Source of the DNA: Plantago elongata
Taxonomy: Eukaryota > Streptophyta > Magnoliopsida > Lamiales > Plantaginaceae
Reading direction: 5' to 3'
NCBI GenBank assembly: GCA_036897095.1
Contig: JAYMSP010000097.1
Coordinates: 21,000-84,999 of the forward strand
DNA length: 64,000 nucleotides
Part shown: one piece after another, positions 12,748 to 25,408 of the stretch
Numbering within the stretch: position 1 is the first letter of the stretch
How the letters are laid out: every line of letters starts with the position of its first letter
Program-made: the position numbers and the translations under genes
The notes under the pieces: generated by a model
Told to the model about the DNA's origin: nothing
The model's input: only the letters and a program-made list of their open reading frames with translations
Database searches by the model: none

Positions 12748-13080
12748 GAATGACAATCTAAGACACCTTTTACTTGAAAAGTTATGATTCGATTTATTAG
12801 AGTACTAATATAAATAACTAAATCATGTAATTTACTATAAGTTTTAGTTTTTATATGAGAATGACTTCAATAACGTCTACCTAGATTCGAATTTCTACGG
12901 AGTCAAACTATCCCCATTAAATTTTCACTCAAATATACTTTTCAAAAAATTTCTACAATTATATACAAGTTCGAAATTTAGATGAGATGGAATAACATCA
13001 CGATTCATAGATACCCCTAAATAGTTATGAATTGTCGGGTAGTGATAAATTGATTTTTGCCGTTGGCTCTTGGCGAGCAC

Positions 13081-13087
13081 ATATAAG
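13081..13087 (+). promoter_or_regulatory. possible TATA box of SULTR4
   Basis: ATATAAG lies about 160 bases upstream of the SULTR4 start codon at 13244. This suits a transcription start near 13110 and a leader of about 130 bases. Support is positional only. Confidence 0.35.
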
Positions 13088-13243
13088 TGCTTTTCTACAT
13101 TGGCTGCTTTTTCACCACAACTGGATCACCTGATTTCACCAATCCCATCAATTGATTCCCAATCAGTACATATATGAATTTGTCATTTCCTTTTCTTTTC
13201 CGCTTACACAATTCACCACGTAAGCCATCAAGCTCAGGTGGCT

Positions 13244-16200
13244 ATGGAGGACAACAACTCCAATTCCACCACCAGAAGGAGCACCTTTGCCTCTCCTAGC
13301 GTCCTCGACCTCGCTGCCATGGCCGCTACTCCGTCGCGACCGGTCCGAATCATCCAGTTCCAACACCCTACCACCACATCCACAGCCTCCTCTTCATCAT
13401 CTTCACCTTCTTCGTCGTTCGAGAAATGGCGGTCTAAATTAAGGCGTATGACTACAAACGAGTGGATTGAGACGTTCCTGCCTTGCTACCGTTGGATTCG
13501 GACCTATAAGTGGCGCGAGTATCTCCAGGCTGACCTCATGGCTGGCATTACTGTAGGTGTCATGCTCGTTCCGCAGGTGATTTAGCTTTAAACTCAAGCT
13601 CAAGCTCATTGCTGTGTGATTGATCCATTGATCGATTTTTTGTTTTTTCGTTTTCGTTGTTGAGTTGATTATTTGATGAATGATGATGACGAGTTTGTTC
13701 TGCTTTTGGATTTGTATTGAATCAGTCCATGTCGTATGCGAAGCTAGCTGGACTCCAGCCTATATATGGACTTTGTAAGTGTTTTCAGTAGCGTATAACT
13801 GAATTCAGTGTAGTTTTTGTTATCTAGCGTTCAGTGTTTAGGATATGGATGCGTATGCAAGGCTAATTCTGAATTTTTTTGATTCAGATTCAGGATTTGT
13901 GCCGATATTTGTGTATGCGATTTTTGGATCGTCTCGTCAACTAGCTATAGGTCCGGTTGCACTGACATCGCTCCTCGTCTCTAATGTATTGGGCAGTATT
14001 GTTGACTCATCGGAACAATTGTACACTGAGCTTGCAATACAGCTTGCATTTATGGTTGGAGTTTTGGAATGCGTCATGGGGCTTTTAAGGTGCTCATCTC
14101 TGGCCACTCCTTGTTCACATTTCTATGTCAGTAGTTTTGCTTTTAGGTGCTAACATGCTCATTTTCTTGCTGGAGTTTATCATTATGCTCCTATTGACAT
14201 TTACAATCTGACCCCTATGAGAGATATTCCATTGGGCTGAGTGTTTTTGCCTATGAAAATTGAGCAGCAGTGACCTGGTTGTAGAATAATAATCAACCTT
14301 GTCTCAAACTGATATTATGGCAAAATGTATATCTCTCCTATTCAAGATTTCCTTCACAAAACTTAAGTTGACAGAAATGCTTGAATTTAATGTTTCCAGC
14401 AATTCTGAGATTTCTGATTTTATTATTGCCTGGCTGAGAAAAAAAGCTTGTTCCTAGTATTATCCTTTATGAAATTTAATGCAATATAAATGCTTATATC
14501 AATTTTTTTCTCTCTATTTAGGCTGGGATGGCTTATTCGATTCATCAGCCATTCTGTGATTTCTGGTTTTACTACTGCTTCAGCCATTGTAATTGCCTTG
14601 TCTCAGGCAAAATATTTCCTGGGCTATGACGTAGAACGTAGCAGCAAAATTATTCCATTGATTAAGAGCATTGTTCTAGGCGCTGATAAGGTACATATGA
14701 ATATCACTGTCAGTGCATCCAGAATACGTTCATTTCTTTCTGAAACAAATGCTGTATGATGTAATTCTGTGCTGTTTTCTTTGGTTTATGTATGGTTCAA
14801 TGTCAACTACAAGTAACAGGGTAAAAATAGCCTGTGTTCACATAAGTAAATAGTTATCGGAATCAACATATGACTTGCAACTAGTTGAATTCTCAGATTA
14901 GTTATTCTTGAGGTGTCTTTGGCCTTCGTATAAAACAGTCATATCATTTCATTTTATATCTACATGATGACTTTGATAAACTACAGTCAACTTAAAAAAC
15001 TTTCTATATTTTGTTTATTTATGAGATTGAAAATATATCTCAGATTAAAAGTCGACCACTACTCCTTTACCATAGGGTTCAAAGTTGATACTGAATTCAT
15101 GACCTTAGTGTTTATTTTGCTGTTGTATACTGTAGTAGGTGGATCCTACGGTTTAAGATTTTCTCCATCTCAGTTTATATATAATCCTCAAGTTATATCC
15201 CAGTATGATCTAACCCTCACCACAAAATTTTAATGGTTTCTTGTCTTTATAGTTCTTGTGGCAACCTTTCGTCATGGGCTCTATCGTACTAGCCATTCTC
15301 CTAACCATGAAGCACCTGGTACAACTTCTCTTATATTTTGATCAAATCCCTAGCTTCACTCACTGGATCTCTTTGAAATAACTGTTTGATCATTGTTTAT
15401 AGGGAAAAACCAGGAAGTATTTGCGGTTCCTAAGAGCAGCTGGCCCTCTCACAGCTGTTGTTTTGGGCACAGCTTTTGTGAAAATATTCCATCCATCCTC
15501 AATTTCTCTTGTAAGACTTCATCAATCAAGTAAAGCCACAAAGTATTTGCCAATAATTATTGTCCCTTTAGCTCTTCATCAGTTTCTGTCAATGTTATAG
15601 GTCGGTGAAATACCTCAGGGTCTTCCAAAGTTTTCCATTCCGACGGAATTCCGGTATACAAAGTCTTTGATTCCGACAACAATGCTTATTACGGGTGTGG
15701 CTATCCTTGTAAGAGAAGATTTTTTCATCCTGACAATTGTCTTTTATATCATGTTTCCTGTCACTCATTGTGTCTTATTGGAGTTGTTATGGAGTGAGAA
15801 ATTAATGTCAATTCTACTGTGCAGGAATCCGTGGGGATTGCAAAGGCACTTGCAGCAAAAAATGGATATGAGTTGAATTCCAATCAAGAGGTTTGTTTTC
15901 CATGGAATTTAACACTCATGTACAGAATACTTCTGTTTAATTACATGCCAACCATTGAGATGGGTTCTTAAGGTGGTACATGGGCATGTGTACTTGGATG
16001 TAGTCCAAACTCCAAACTCATAATGTTGCTAATACAATAGGGCAATTTTTAATTGCATAGAGCTGAAGCCGTTGCAAAATTGATAACTTATTTTCATGCT
16101 ATCTTAACTGTAAGCTTGTGGTTAGTACGTACATGTGAACTTCCAATCGACTTACAAACTCTTTATTTTTTTGCCCTGCAGTTATTTGGTCTTGGTGTAG

Positions 16201-19200
16201 CAAATATCGTTGGTTCATTCTTTTCAATTTATCCTACAACTGGTGCGTTATCTTCCGGAACAAAAGGCCAAGATTTTGAAGGATTCATTTTACAAATCAT
16301 GTGAAACTCTGGAGTAATTTTTTCCATATAACTTTTAATGCAGGATCATTTTCGAGGTCAGCCGTTAATCATGAAAGTGGAGCAAAAACTGGATTATCTG
16401 GGGTAGTGATGGGAATTATTATGGGATGTGCGCTTCAGTTCCTGACCCCCTTGTTTGAATTCATTCCCCAGGTTGATACGCAGAATTGTGGCATAATTAT
16501 ATTTTACTCTTTGTTGAAATATGACTGAAAATTATATTTAAATGGTTGCTTATCTATATCCACAAAAGTGCTTCTGAACAAACCAATGAAAATGACTTTG
16601 AAATTTATGTTTCATACTTCTGCTAGGCTATCACCACTTCCGAATTGTTCAACTTCTGCAATTTAAATTGTTAACATATATATATTTTTTTGAGTTTTTT
16701 TTAATTGATGTGTTTGTTTGTTTGTCTGTTTTGTTCCTCAGGCTGCTCTAGCTGCTATAGTGATTTCTGCTGTCATTGGACTGGTGAGTTTTACTTAAGT
16801 TTGAAGTATAAGCCAACTTTGGCCCTCATTGATGTTAGAATGATTCAGTCTAGCTTATTTACTGATATATAAATAAGAACAGAAAACATTGAATTAACAT
16901 TCATGAGATTGGGACTTCATTGATAAGTTTATCTTCATTTCTTCAGGTGGATTATGACGAGGCTATTTTCTTATGGCGCGTGGATAAGAGAGATTTTCTC
17001 CTCTGGTTCCTCACTTTTAGTATGACCCTGTTTCTTGGCATAGAGATCGGTGTCATTGTTGGAGTAAGTATATCATAGAACTTTCGGAACTCTTGACGTG
17101 AAGATGAAAATTTCACTTGCCTTCTCAAGTTATTAGAAAGAGCTGGGTCTCATGTAGATCAGTTATTCTTTGAACCGGGCAAAATTTTAATTGGATTTCA
17201 TAAGTAGCCTTCTCTCGTCCATAAGTATCTTCAGTGTCCTGGATCTTGAGTCTCACTTAATTATTTGTCTTCTTACCTTGAAGAACATCTTAATATCCTT
17301 CCCACAAACCTTTTAAAAGACCATCTGCAATAGGCAGACTTGTATCATTATATGGCTGATTGGGCTTCTCTTTTTGTTCTTTTTTCTTCTTTCCTCCCTC
17401 TTATGCATGCATTTGCGCGTTGGGGTTGGGGGATTGGGATGACATTTAATAATTTCCTGATTCAACACACTTTTTAATGCCCGTGATATCATAAAATCTC
17501 TGCTAGATGACAAGTTAGCCAGCGAATTACTGAATGAACTCATTCCCCATGTGTTTCACAAAAGTAACTGTGGGAATTATTTTTTGCTTCTCAGGTCGGT
17601 GCCTCTCTTGCTTTTGTCATCCATGAATCAGCTAATCCACATATTGGTATGTATTCTCTGAAAACAATTGGAGTGCATTTTTACTTACATTTTTAGCTTC
17701 TAAGTTATTTAGTAATTGATACTGTGATGCTCACTTCGTAAAGTTGTACGTTTTAATATTCATATGTTGCTCTCTGCTTCATAAAACTTTTATCGCTATT
17801 CATGTTATTGTTGCTTTTGGAGCTGCAGTCATATCTCTCATAAGAATATGTATTACTTGGGAAATCTCTGATTACTACTGAATTATTGCCATAATACTAA
17901 ATGGCCAAGATGAGATGTTATAAATAGCCTATACTCACGAATTAAACTTCATTTTTGTGGGTTGTCCATATTTATATTCCTTTTCGGAATTTGGTCCCAT
18001 TTTAACTACCATCATATTTATGAGCTGGATTTGGTTTGCTGCAGCTATTTTGGGCCGGCTTCCTGGCACAACTGTCTATAGAAATACTGAACAGTATCCA
18101 GAAGCATATACATATAATGGGATTGTGATAGTTCGAATTGATGCACCCATCTATTTTGCAAATATAAGCTACATTAAAGACAGGTGAAAGCAAGTGTTTT
18201 CTGCTTAGTTGAATTTTTGCATGTGGTTTTGTCATATTTTAATTATAAACTTATGGGCTTTCCTGTTACTAGGTTGAGAGAATATGAACTTGACAATGAG
18301 GGGCCTACAGGACGAGGACCAGAAGTTACCAGAATTCACTTCCTAGTTCTTGAAATGGCTCGTGAGTCCTATCCATAACTCTCAAATTCTCAATGTTAAT
18401 TTTGATATTCATTTTCTGGTCATTGTGAGTTGAGTTAGTTCTTGCTTGATCTCAGCGTTTGTGCATACCGATGATAATTAGGGTACAAATTGAAGCAAAT
18501 CATTTACCATGGATTCACTCTGATATTTTGTTTCAGCTGTCACATACGTAGACTCTAGTGCGGTTCAAGCTTTAAAAGACCTGTACCAGGAATACAAGTC
18601 GCGGAACATTCAGGTATTAATAATTAGAAGGGGGATTTCATGTGTCACGTGAAAGAGTACAAAATAGCTGATCAGCCCAATATTTTGTCAAAACTCCTAA
18701 TAGAACTTCAGCATATTTGAAATGATGTAGAGGCAAATTTCCTGTAAACTGATAAAGAAAAATTTAACGGGCAAGCAAGTTGTAGCGCAATAATGAGTTG
18801 GTCAGTAATTCTGCACAAACTTTTGGGCTGGGGGTAACTATTCCTTGGTGAATTGATTTTTCACGATCTGATACTCATGCATTACACACTATCATTGCTG
18901 TTTGAATCCAGATTGCCATTTCCAATCCGAATAGGGAAGTTCTGTTAACCCTCACACACTCCGGGGTGGTTGATCTGATTGGTCGAGAATGGTATTTTGT
19001 TAGAGTTCACGATGCAGTTCAGGTTTGTTTGCAACATGTTTCAAAATTAAACGGATCTCCAAGTCCAAGGACATCATCATTTCTTGATAGTAAAGGAAGC
19101 CCTTTCCAAAGGCTACTGAAACGTAGACCTGAGGAAAACACTCCTTCTCAGTTGGAATCGGGTAACAGAGAGAGTGTTGCTTCTCCTGATGGAGTTCTGG

Positions 19201-19226
19201 AGCCACTACTGTCAAAGAAGTCGTAA
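13244..19226 (+). CDS. SULTR4: vacuolar (tonoplast) sulfate transporter, SULTR4 group
   Basis: An SLC26/SulP carrier of the SULTR4 group, which releases sulfate from the vacuole. Seventeen exons fit: 13244-13576, 13726-13774, 13888-14089, 14522-14690, 15253-15318, 15403-15510, 15601-15708, 15825-15890, 16182-16242, 16344-16471, 16742-16783, 16947-17063, 17595-17646, 18045-18183, 18273-18361, 18537-18613 and 18912-19226. They total 2121 nt, or 706 residues. A Ser/Thr-rich N-terminus precedes the membrane core, with [40 protein letters not shown] and [19 protein letters not shown]-terminal STAS domain contains [17 protein letters not shown] and a Ser/Pro-rich tail. The start is the first ATG, at 13244; the frame is open a little further upstream from a GTG only. 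SULTR4;1 and 4;2 cannot be told apart. Confidence 0.95.
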
Positions 19227-20109
19227 TGTGAATAACCATTGGCCATGTCTGTAAAATTGTATTCATATTATTTTCACCAACTGGCATTCCTTTGTTAATA
19301 TTCTGTAAGTAGGTTCATCTGCTTCGATTGGGGTTTGGGGTGTTGATATGTGGCTTGGTCTAATTTTTGTGGTATCATTTCTGGGAATTCCGAGATGTCG
19401 ATAGGGTGACTGTATTTTTTGTTGTTGTACGATATGATTTATTGGAACTTTGGAAGCAAACGACCACCTCAAGGCTTCATCAATGAATCTGGTGATTTTG
19501 CTATTGGTTGCCATCATATCTTATCTACGATTATCAAATGATATTTGGAATATATTTATTCTTCTTCTTGTAATTTGTATTTTGTTTTTGCAAACTTTTG
19601 TAAATGACTGTATATTTGAAATATGGGACCAACATATCAGGCATCTATAATCAATTGACGTTTGAAATGAATTTCTACTTCATCTTACAATTAAAATTTT
19701 TATTTTTAAAATATACGGAAGCAATATTACATATTTAACGTTCTACACTGTATACATGCATTACTCATGTATTACTTGCATCACTAAAATTTTGTTTTGG
19801 CCGATGGAAAAATCTTCATCATTCTAGGAAAGTGCTTAGCAATTTAGATATAAGAAATAAAAAATCAAGTACATATGTTGCTATTGCAAAACATTCTTCA
19901 AATGATGAACAACTCCAAGGTTCAGGCCAGACACTGACACATTGAATCAAATCAAGCACACTACATAACTAAATGGGAATCCCCAACTAAATCAGAAAGA
20001 AGATAAACTGCAAACGTTCAGACACAATTTAAAATAACTCTCAAATCTCAATCATAATCTTCATATTCAGTCTGTTCGCACAGAAGCAGGCAGAGATACA
20101 TCTCTTTGA
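19227..20109. other. convergent intergenic region SULTR4 / HPt
   Basis: The 3' flanks of two convergent genes. Sequence from about 19455 onward reappears in diverged form near 23033, including ACCACCTCAA and GCTTCATCAAT. The region therefore belongs to the duplicated block described under findings. No gene was seen. Confidence 0.6.
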
Positions 20110-21492
20110 TCAGCTCCGCCTTGCAACAATGACGTGCTCGATCTGTGAAAGACAGGAAGAGCAGTTTGTTACGTTCGAAGATGGCAGATACAAAGTTGAA
20201 GGTAAACTGATGTAACAACACAACACTATCACAATATAGTTATTATTTACTGTCACAATAGCGTCCAACCGCTTGGCCAGGATGCCATACTGGTGCTTGA
20301 TGCTCTCCAATGCCTGAAGACACCTGGATAATAAAAACAAATTCCTATGTCAGATTGCGGTTCAACTTCTTGATAAATCCATAAAGACTTTACTCTCTGA
20401 TTCATGAGAAGAAATGTACCCGTCAACACGCAAGAAGCAACAAAACATCCACAGAAGGAAGAAAATTGTAACTTTAAGCTAAATCCATATGCATATTGAT
20501 AAAGTCATCTTACCCTTCTCTCGATTTGTTGTCGATTGCACCGCGTAGATGAGCGCACGCATCACTCAATCGACGTGCACCAAAACTGCACATCAATGAA
20601 ATTTTTTATTACCAGAAAAATATAGCAATAACCACTGTTTGAATTTCTATGAAAGAAAACCAATTTCAAATGCTAAACTGAAGGGAAGAAAGAATCAAGT
20701 GCATTACCATGCAGAGCTTCCTTTGATCTTGATGCATTGACAATACATCGTGTTGAAGTCCACAGCCGGTTTAGCCCTGGAAAGAAACAAAATTAAACAC
20801 ATTAAGCATACTGATAACGTACAAAAGAGTTATTAAACCACTAATAAAAGATGAGAGAACTTACAGGGCTCTTGTCATTTCGTTCACAACTGTGTGAACG
20901 TCGGTGAGGAATACCTTAATCAGGTCTAGGAGGAACAGCAGTCCGCCATCCTCCTTCAACGAGTAGCACTGCCTGAAATTAGCATCTAGCAGTCCCTACA
21001 GATTGCAAAAGCAAACCAGTTGTAAGGTAACAGTTATCCAATTGAAGGCAAATATAGAAAACATAGTTCCAAGCAAATTAGACATTGCGTTATGTCACAG
21101 ACACACACTCATTGCACATAGTTAGCGCATTAAGCTATCAAATGCCAACTAAAGATAAATAAGGCCATTCTTCAATTATAGGCCTTTTTTTCTGAAATCA
21201 AATCTTTGTGCTAAAAATAAATAAATCAAATTATACATTTTAAGCCTAAATATATAACTTTTGTCCCATTTTGATGGTTTATCATTAAAATTAATTTTTC
21301 ACTTAAAATTACGCGTTAACCTCTTTATAAATTTCTCCAGGCGGCGGATGGACAACAATTTTTTCCCCCAGAAATCAGAAACAGCATCTCTAAGAAAAAT
21401 AAGTTAAAACGACTTACTTCGTTTTCGAGGTTTGTTATCTCCTGGAGCTGCCTCTGTATGAGTGTTTTCATGTCAACTCTTCTGAACTCCAT
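20110..21492 (-). CDS. histidine-phosphotransfer (AHP-like) protein lacking the acceptor His (pseudo-HPt)
   Basis: AHP proteins carry phosphate from cytokinin receptor kinases to response regulators. Six exons fit: 21418-21492, 20865-20995, 20708-20776, 20514-20585, 20251-20323 and 20110-20142. They total 453 nt, or 150 residues, and both length and exon count suit plant AHPs. The four-helix HPt pattern is visible: GLLDANFRQCYSL, then VFLTDVHTVVNEMTRAL, FGARRLSDACAHLRGAI and CLQALESIKHQYGILAKRL. In the active-site helix, usually HQLKGSS, the sequence is CIKIKGSS, so the phospho-accepting His is Ile. Arabidopsis AHP6 has Asn there and acts as an inhibitor of cytokinin signalling, so a similar non-transfer role is plausible by inference. 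The frame and splice sites are intact, which argues against a dead gene. Confidence 0.85.
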
Positions 21493-23282
21493 GACAAGAA
21501 AACAAATGCAGAGAATGAAGGAACTGAGAATTAAAAGGATGGCTTTTGTTTTAAAGGCGAAAAAACTAATCCTTTTCAGTATGGTTGCAACTAAACTAGC
21601 ATGAAAGTGTAAAACAGGGGAAAATGAAACAGAGAAGAATGGATTTCAGTTGAGAAACATAGGTGTGTCATAAACTTTTCTGGCCCCTTCTTATACTGAT
21701 TTCCTTTGTTTTTTTTAAGTAAATACAGCCTATATTTGAAGATTTAGGCAACTTTCCAACTTTTGAAAGATCAATTAAATTGAAGATGATTATTGTGGAA
21801 GTGAAATTTTGTTAAAATTTTACTACCATTTTTTTGGTAGATTTAAATTTCTTCTTTCTTAATTTTATTTTTCAAAATAGCCGTCGATTGGTTAATATCA
21901 ATTGAATCGTGCGACTAAGGATCATTGACAAATGCACTTATGTTGATTTCTCGAATCATGTGTGTTACAGTAGCTATAAATTATTCTATGATTGTGATAT
22001 TTAGACATTTCTTCACTAAACTTAGTCATGAATTGATGATTTTGTACTGGGCTAGTTTATCCTTACAGTACTTAATGAAAAATTATACAAAATGAGTAGT
22101 CAACAATTGTAACTTTCACCATTTAAAAGGGTATGATACTGGTTTTAAAATTGCTATATACAAAATATTGTTAAATGCGAATCTCCATATTATGTTTGTT
22201 CTATTTTATTTGTCTAATAATTCTTTTGTTTTCTTTCTTCTGGATAACATAACTTAATAATTTTTTTGTACAAATGTTAAAATTCTACTGAGGCTCAAGT
22301 GCGAAGTACAAGTAAAAAGGAAATACCCCAATACAGTCTTTATAAAAACCTAGCTAATGATGGGACAAAATAATGTCTAAAATATAAACAATGTGTCAAT
22401 CCTAACAGTGGACTAGGTTCATGATTAGTGAAAGTCATGAATAAACCAAACCTCTAAAAGTCCGACTGTATAATAGACTCTAGATTACATCACTCTTGCA
22501 CTTGAAAAATTTACTCAAGCGAACTATTGCAATAATGGAAACATCATCTTGTAAGAGAGAAAATAAAGAAGGATGGATTTTGAATGAGTAGAAAATTAAT
22601 ATGGGATTTATTTATATTTTTTAAAAGAGTTGATTACGATCACTGAATAGTTGTTTCTCAAACTGCCGAACATGCATATCCATTTAAAATAAATTTGTTC
22701 ATAACACACTCAAGTGAGTTGACAACACCATTTTGCTTAAGCCCATTCCAAACAGATTATAGTCGATCATCAACTTTTTAGTTTCAGACTTCCCTTTTGA
22801 GTTTAACCATGTAGTGAACCAACGATTGTGGAGCCATCTTACTTCTAGAGCATTCCAAAACCGTATGTGCCCTTTGGGCTTAAACCCTTAACTTAATTTA
22901 TTGTGATTTGACTTAATTCCTTCTTCCTTAAATTTTAGGTCTTTTGGTTGAGGTGCAAAGTGACATACTAATATCTTTTAATGAATAAAATTCTAATACG
23001 AGACTGTATTTTTGTTATGTGTTTATTGAATGTAAACAACCACCTCAAAGCTTCATCAATTTATCTGGTCATTATGCTATTGGGTTCCCACTGGATGATT
23101 ATACATGATTTTCTGCTTCATGCTGTAATTTGTAGTACTATGTCGCTTTTACAATTTTTGTGAGTGAATGAGTGATTCGGCTGACCATTCTTCATTTCTT
23201 GGAAGAACAAATCGCAAAGTGATTCGCAATGTAGGGAGAAAAAAATTCAAGTATTTTATTGTTGCTAAGCATTGATCAAATT

Positions 23283-23349
23283 GTTAGAAGTATAAGTAGA
23301 TTATGACTTTTTAATGTTCCTACTTAGATAATCTACTTATATATCTAAC
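23283..23349. repeat. imperfect inverted repeat, 22-bp arms
   Basis: The arms 23283-23304 and 23328-23349 are reverse complements except at two positions and enclose a 23-base loop. I saw no counterpart in the other copy of the duplicated block. It could be the ends of a tiny element or a chance hairpin. Confidence 0.6.
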
Positions 23350-23560
23350 ACAAATCACCTAAGTGTTGAACAACTCCAAGGTTCATTCCAGAAGCAAAAC
23401 TACGTCTACAACTATAAATGGGGAAAATCCCCAACAAAATCAGAAAGATGCAAATGTTAAGATACTGTGGTTTCAATTTATAACTGTCAGCGCTCAATCA
23501 TGCTCTTCATATTCAGTCCATTCGCATGAAAGCATGCTCCCGAGAGATACATCTATCCTA

Positions 23561-23593
23561 TCAGCTCTGTCTTGCAACGATTACATGCTCGGT
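23561..23593 (-). pseudogene. relict last exon of a duplicated HPt gene
   Basis: This 33-nt segment matches the last exon of the HPt gene at 20110-20142. It reads TEHVIVARQS then stop, against IEHVIVARRS then stop in the intact copy, and it keeps a CAG acceptor before it. Flanking intron sequence also matches (ACGTTCGAAGATGGCAG). I could not find the other coding exons nearby: exon 5 is replaced by unrelated sequence and exons 1-4 are absent. This is therefore a truncated duplicate. Confidence 0.8.
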
Positions 23594-23699
23594 CTGTGGA
23601 AGCAGGATGAGTAGTTAGTTACGTTCGAAGATGGCAGCTACAAAGTTGAAGATAAACTGATATTACAACACTAACTAGCACAATATAGTTATTCTTTAT

Positions 23700-24005
23700 C
23701 GTTACGGGGGTAAATTATTTTTTGAATACAATAAAGAGAGATTATCGTTTTGGGTACGGTAAAATGGCTATAACCAATTTATGTACACTACAATAACACC
23801 CCGTACAATTTGGGTACTCCGTTCACGTTTCCAACGAAGACTCGATTTTGACCGGTCATTTTGAATTTTGAGAACACGTGTCGCTCTACTATTAAATCTG
23901 GAGAATAATTATTTAAAAAAAATAAAAAATTAATTTTAGAAAACAGAAAAATGTAAAAAATATTTTTAAAAAATATATGAACTATCCAATGAGAAGAATT
24001 GATGT
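23700..24005. other. block of unknown origin inside the duplicated HPt copy
   Basis: Sequence on both sides matches the intact HPt locus: the left side matches up to about 20245, and the right side resumes near 20418 with AACAAAACATCCACA. The roughly 300 bases between have no match there and stand where exon 5 would be. I saw no clear inverted ends or coding frame. It may be an insertion with a small deletion. Confidence 0.5.
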
Positions 24006-25408
24006 AATCCGCCAACAGACAAGAAACAAAACATCCACAAAAGAAAGTTATTGTCAGTTAGATCGTGCGACTGAGGATCATATACAAATGCACTTATGCT
24101 CATTTCACAAATTTTGTGCGATATAGTTTGTATAACTTATTATATAATTGTGATATTTAGTCAGTTCATAATATATGCAATCATAAATTGACGATTTTGT
24201 GTTGAACTAAATTATACTTACAAAGTTAAACAAAAATTTATGCAAATATGAGAACGATTATTACTTAAACTTGTTTAAAGGGTATGTTAATGGTTTTGAA
24301 ATTGCTATTTGCAAAATATTATTAAAACCAGATTTCCTTATTATACACTTTGAATTTATTACTCTTAAGAATTTTGACAACGCATAAACTTCGTTAACGA
24401 ACTACCTCCAATTTGCTTCTCCATGTGATCTATGTTGCGTACTTACATTTTGACCTCTTAGTTTGCTACTCTCATTGTCTCATGTCTCATGCGATCCAAG
24501 CTGCATATGTACATAGACTAACTCGCCCTCTTGAGCTGTAAAATGGTCGAAATTGCTGGACTGGGTATAAAGTATAAACAGTAATGCAACCATATGGACT
24601 GTCAGGACATTTACCGTGAATCAAGTTTGTTTTTGAACAGATCCAGTGGAATCCTCAAAACTCAATCAAAAGCGTGGAGGATAACTAAAATCTTTAAATC
24701 TACATGTCACATAAAAAGCAAGATTATGATGAGCATAATTAAGCAATGAAATGAGACAGGAAAACAGATTAAGCGACCTCTAAATTTTCAAACTAACAAC
24801 GACTCTTCAATAGAACACCAGAACTAAATAACTACTCATCTCTTATATACAAAAAGATTACAAAGAATGCCTTCTTTTACACTTCACAAGTTTCTTTAAG
24901 AATAAAAATGTACAGCCACAGCGGAGAAGTGGTCAGAAGAGGCAGAGGACAAGAGCAGGGCATTAAGGTACAAAAATGAAGCTAACTGGCCACACAAAAC
25001 ACACCCGAAAAAGCAAGAAAAGGCTATCGACACAAACCACCACCTACATAAATTTACTGCTAAGCTCAGTCCACATCAAGGCTAAATAATCAAATTATAA
25101 GGAGAAGCAGCTGAAATTTCCAACTCCACCTACCTCCAAAAGAATATGCATCTACTCTTGAAAAGCCTACCCGCGCCTGTTAATAGAACTCTACAAAGAT
25201 CTACATCTTCCAGTAATCAATCAACCACATATTCAAGGAGCAAGGCCCATTACCCCGAACCGAGGAAAACCATCATCAGATTGTCCACTCTGTTTTCCTG
25301 TATCTCAATAACTTTAGATCATCTACAGCACAATCGCTTGTACTTTTCCAGATGATAATTTATTTAGTGGAAACAGGCTCAGACTGGCAAACATATCTCA
25401 TTGCTCAT

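Larger units (their letters stand above)
7835..13079. other. repeat-rich intergenic region
   Basis: This 5.2-kb spacer lies between the E2 and SULTR4 genes. It starts with the E2 3' untranslated region (to roughly 8100). Separately listed features are a miniature transposon (8394-8646), a tRNA-Lys-like sequence (9749-9821), a retrotransposon leader (11172-12240) with a 74-bp tandem repeat, and a 33-bp duplication (12682-12747). About 9090-9540 repeatedly contains GGATT/AATCC words on both strands, like a decayed repeat. About 12220-12290 repeats the word TTCTAAATAA. No protein-coding gene was found. Confidence 0.6.
21493..25408. other. intergenic region holding a decayed duplicate of the HPt locus
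   Basis: This spacer runs from the HPt promoter side to the ABCB stop. A possible TATA motif for HPt (TATAAG on the minus strand) lies at 21690-21695. About 21890-22200 is repeated in diverged form at 24055-24345. The decayed HPt exon (23561-23593), an insertion-like block (about 23700-24005) and a hairpin (23283-23349) are covered separately. About 24840-25408 is probably the ABCB 3' untranslated region. About 22200-22980 and 24345-24840 show no recognised feature. Confidence 0.6.

Noticed and set aside
13238-13243. Earlier start of the SULTR4 frame at 13238
   Set aside because: The codon there is GTG, and a plant nuclear gene would start at the first ATG, at 13244.
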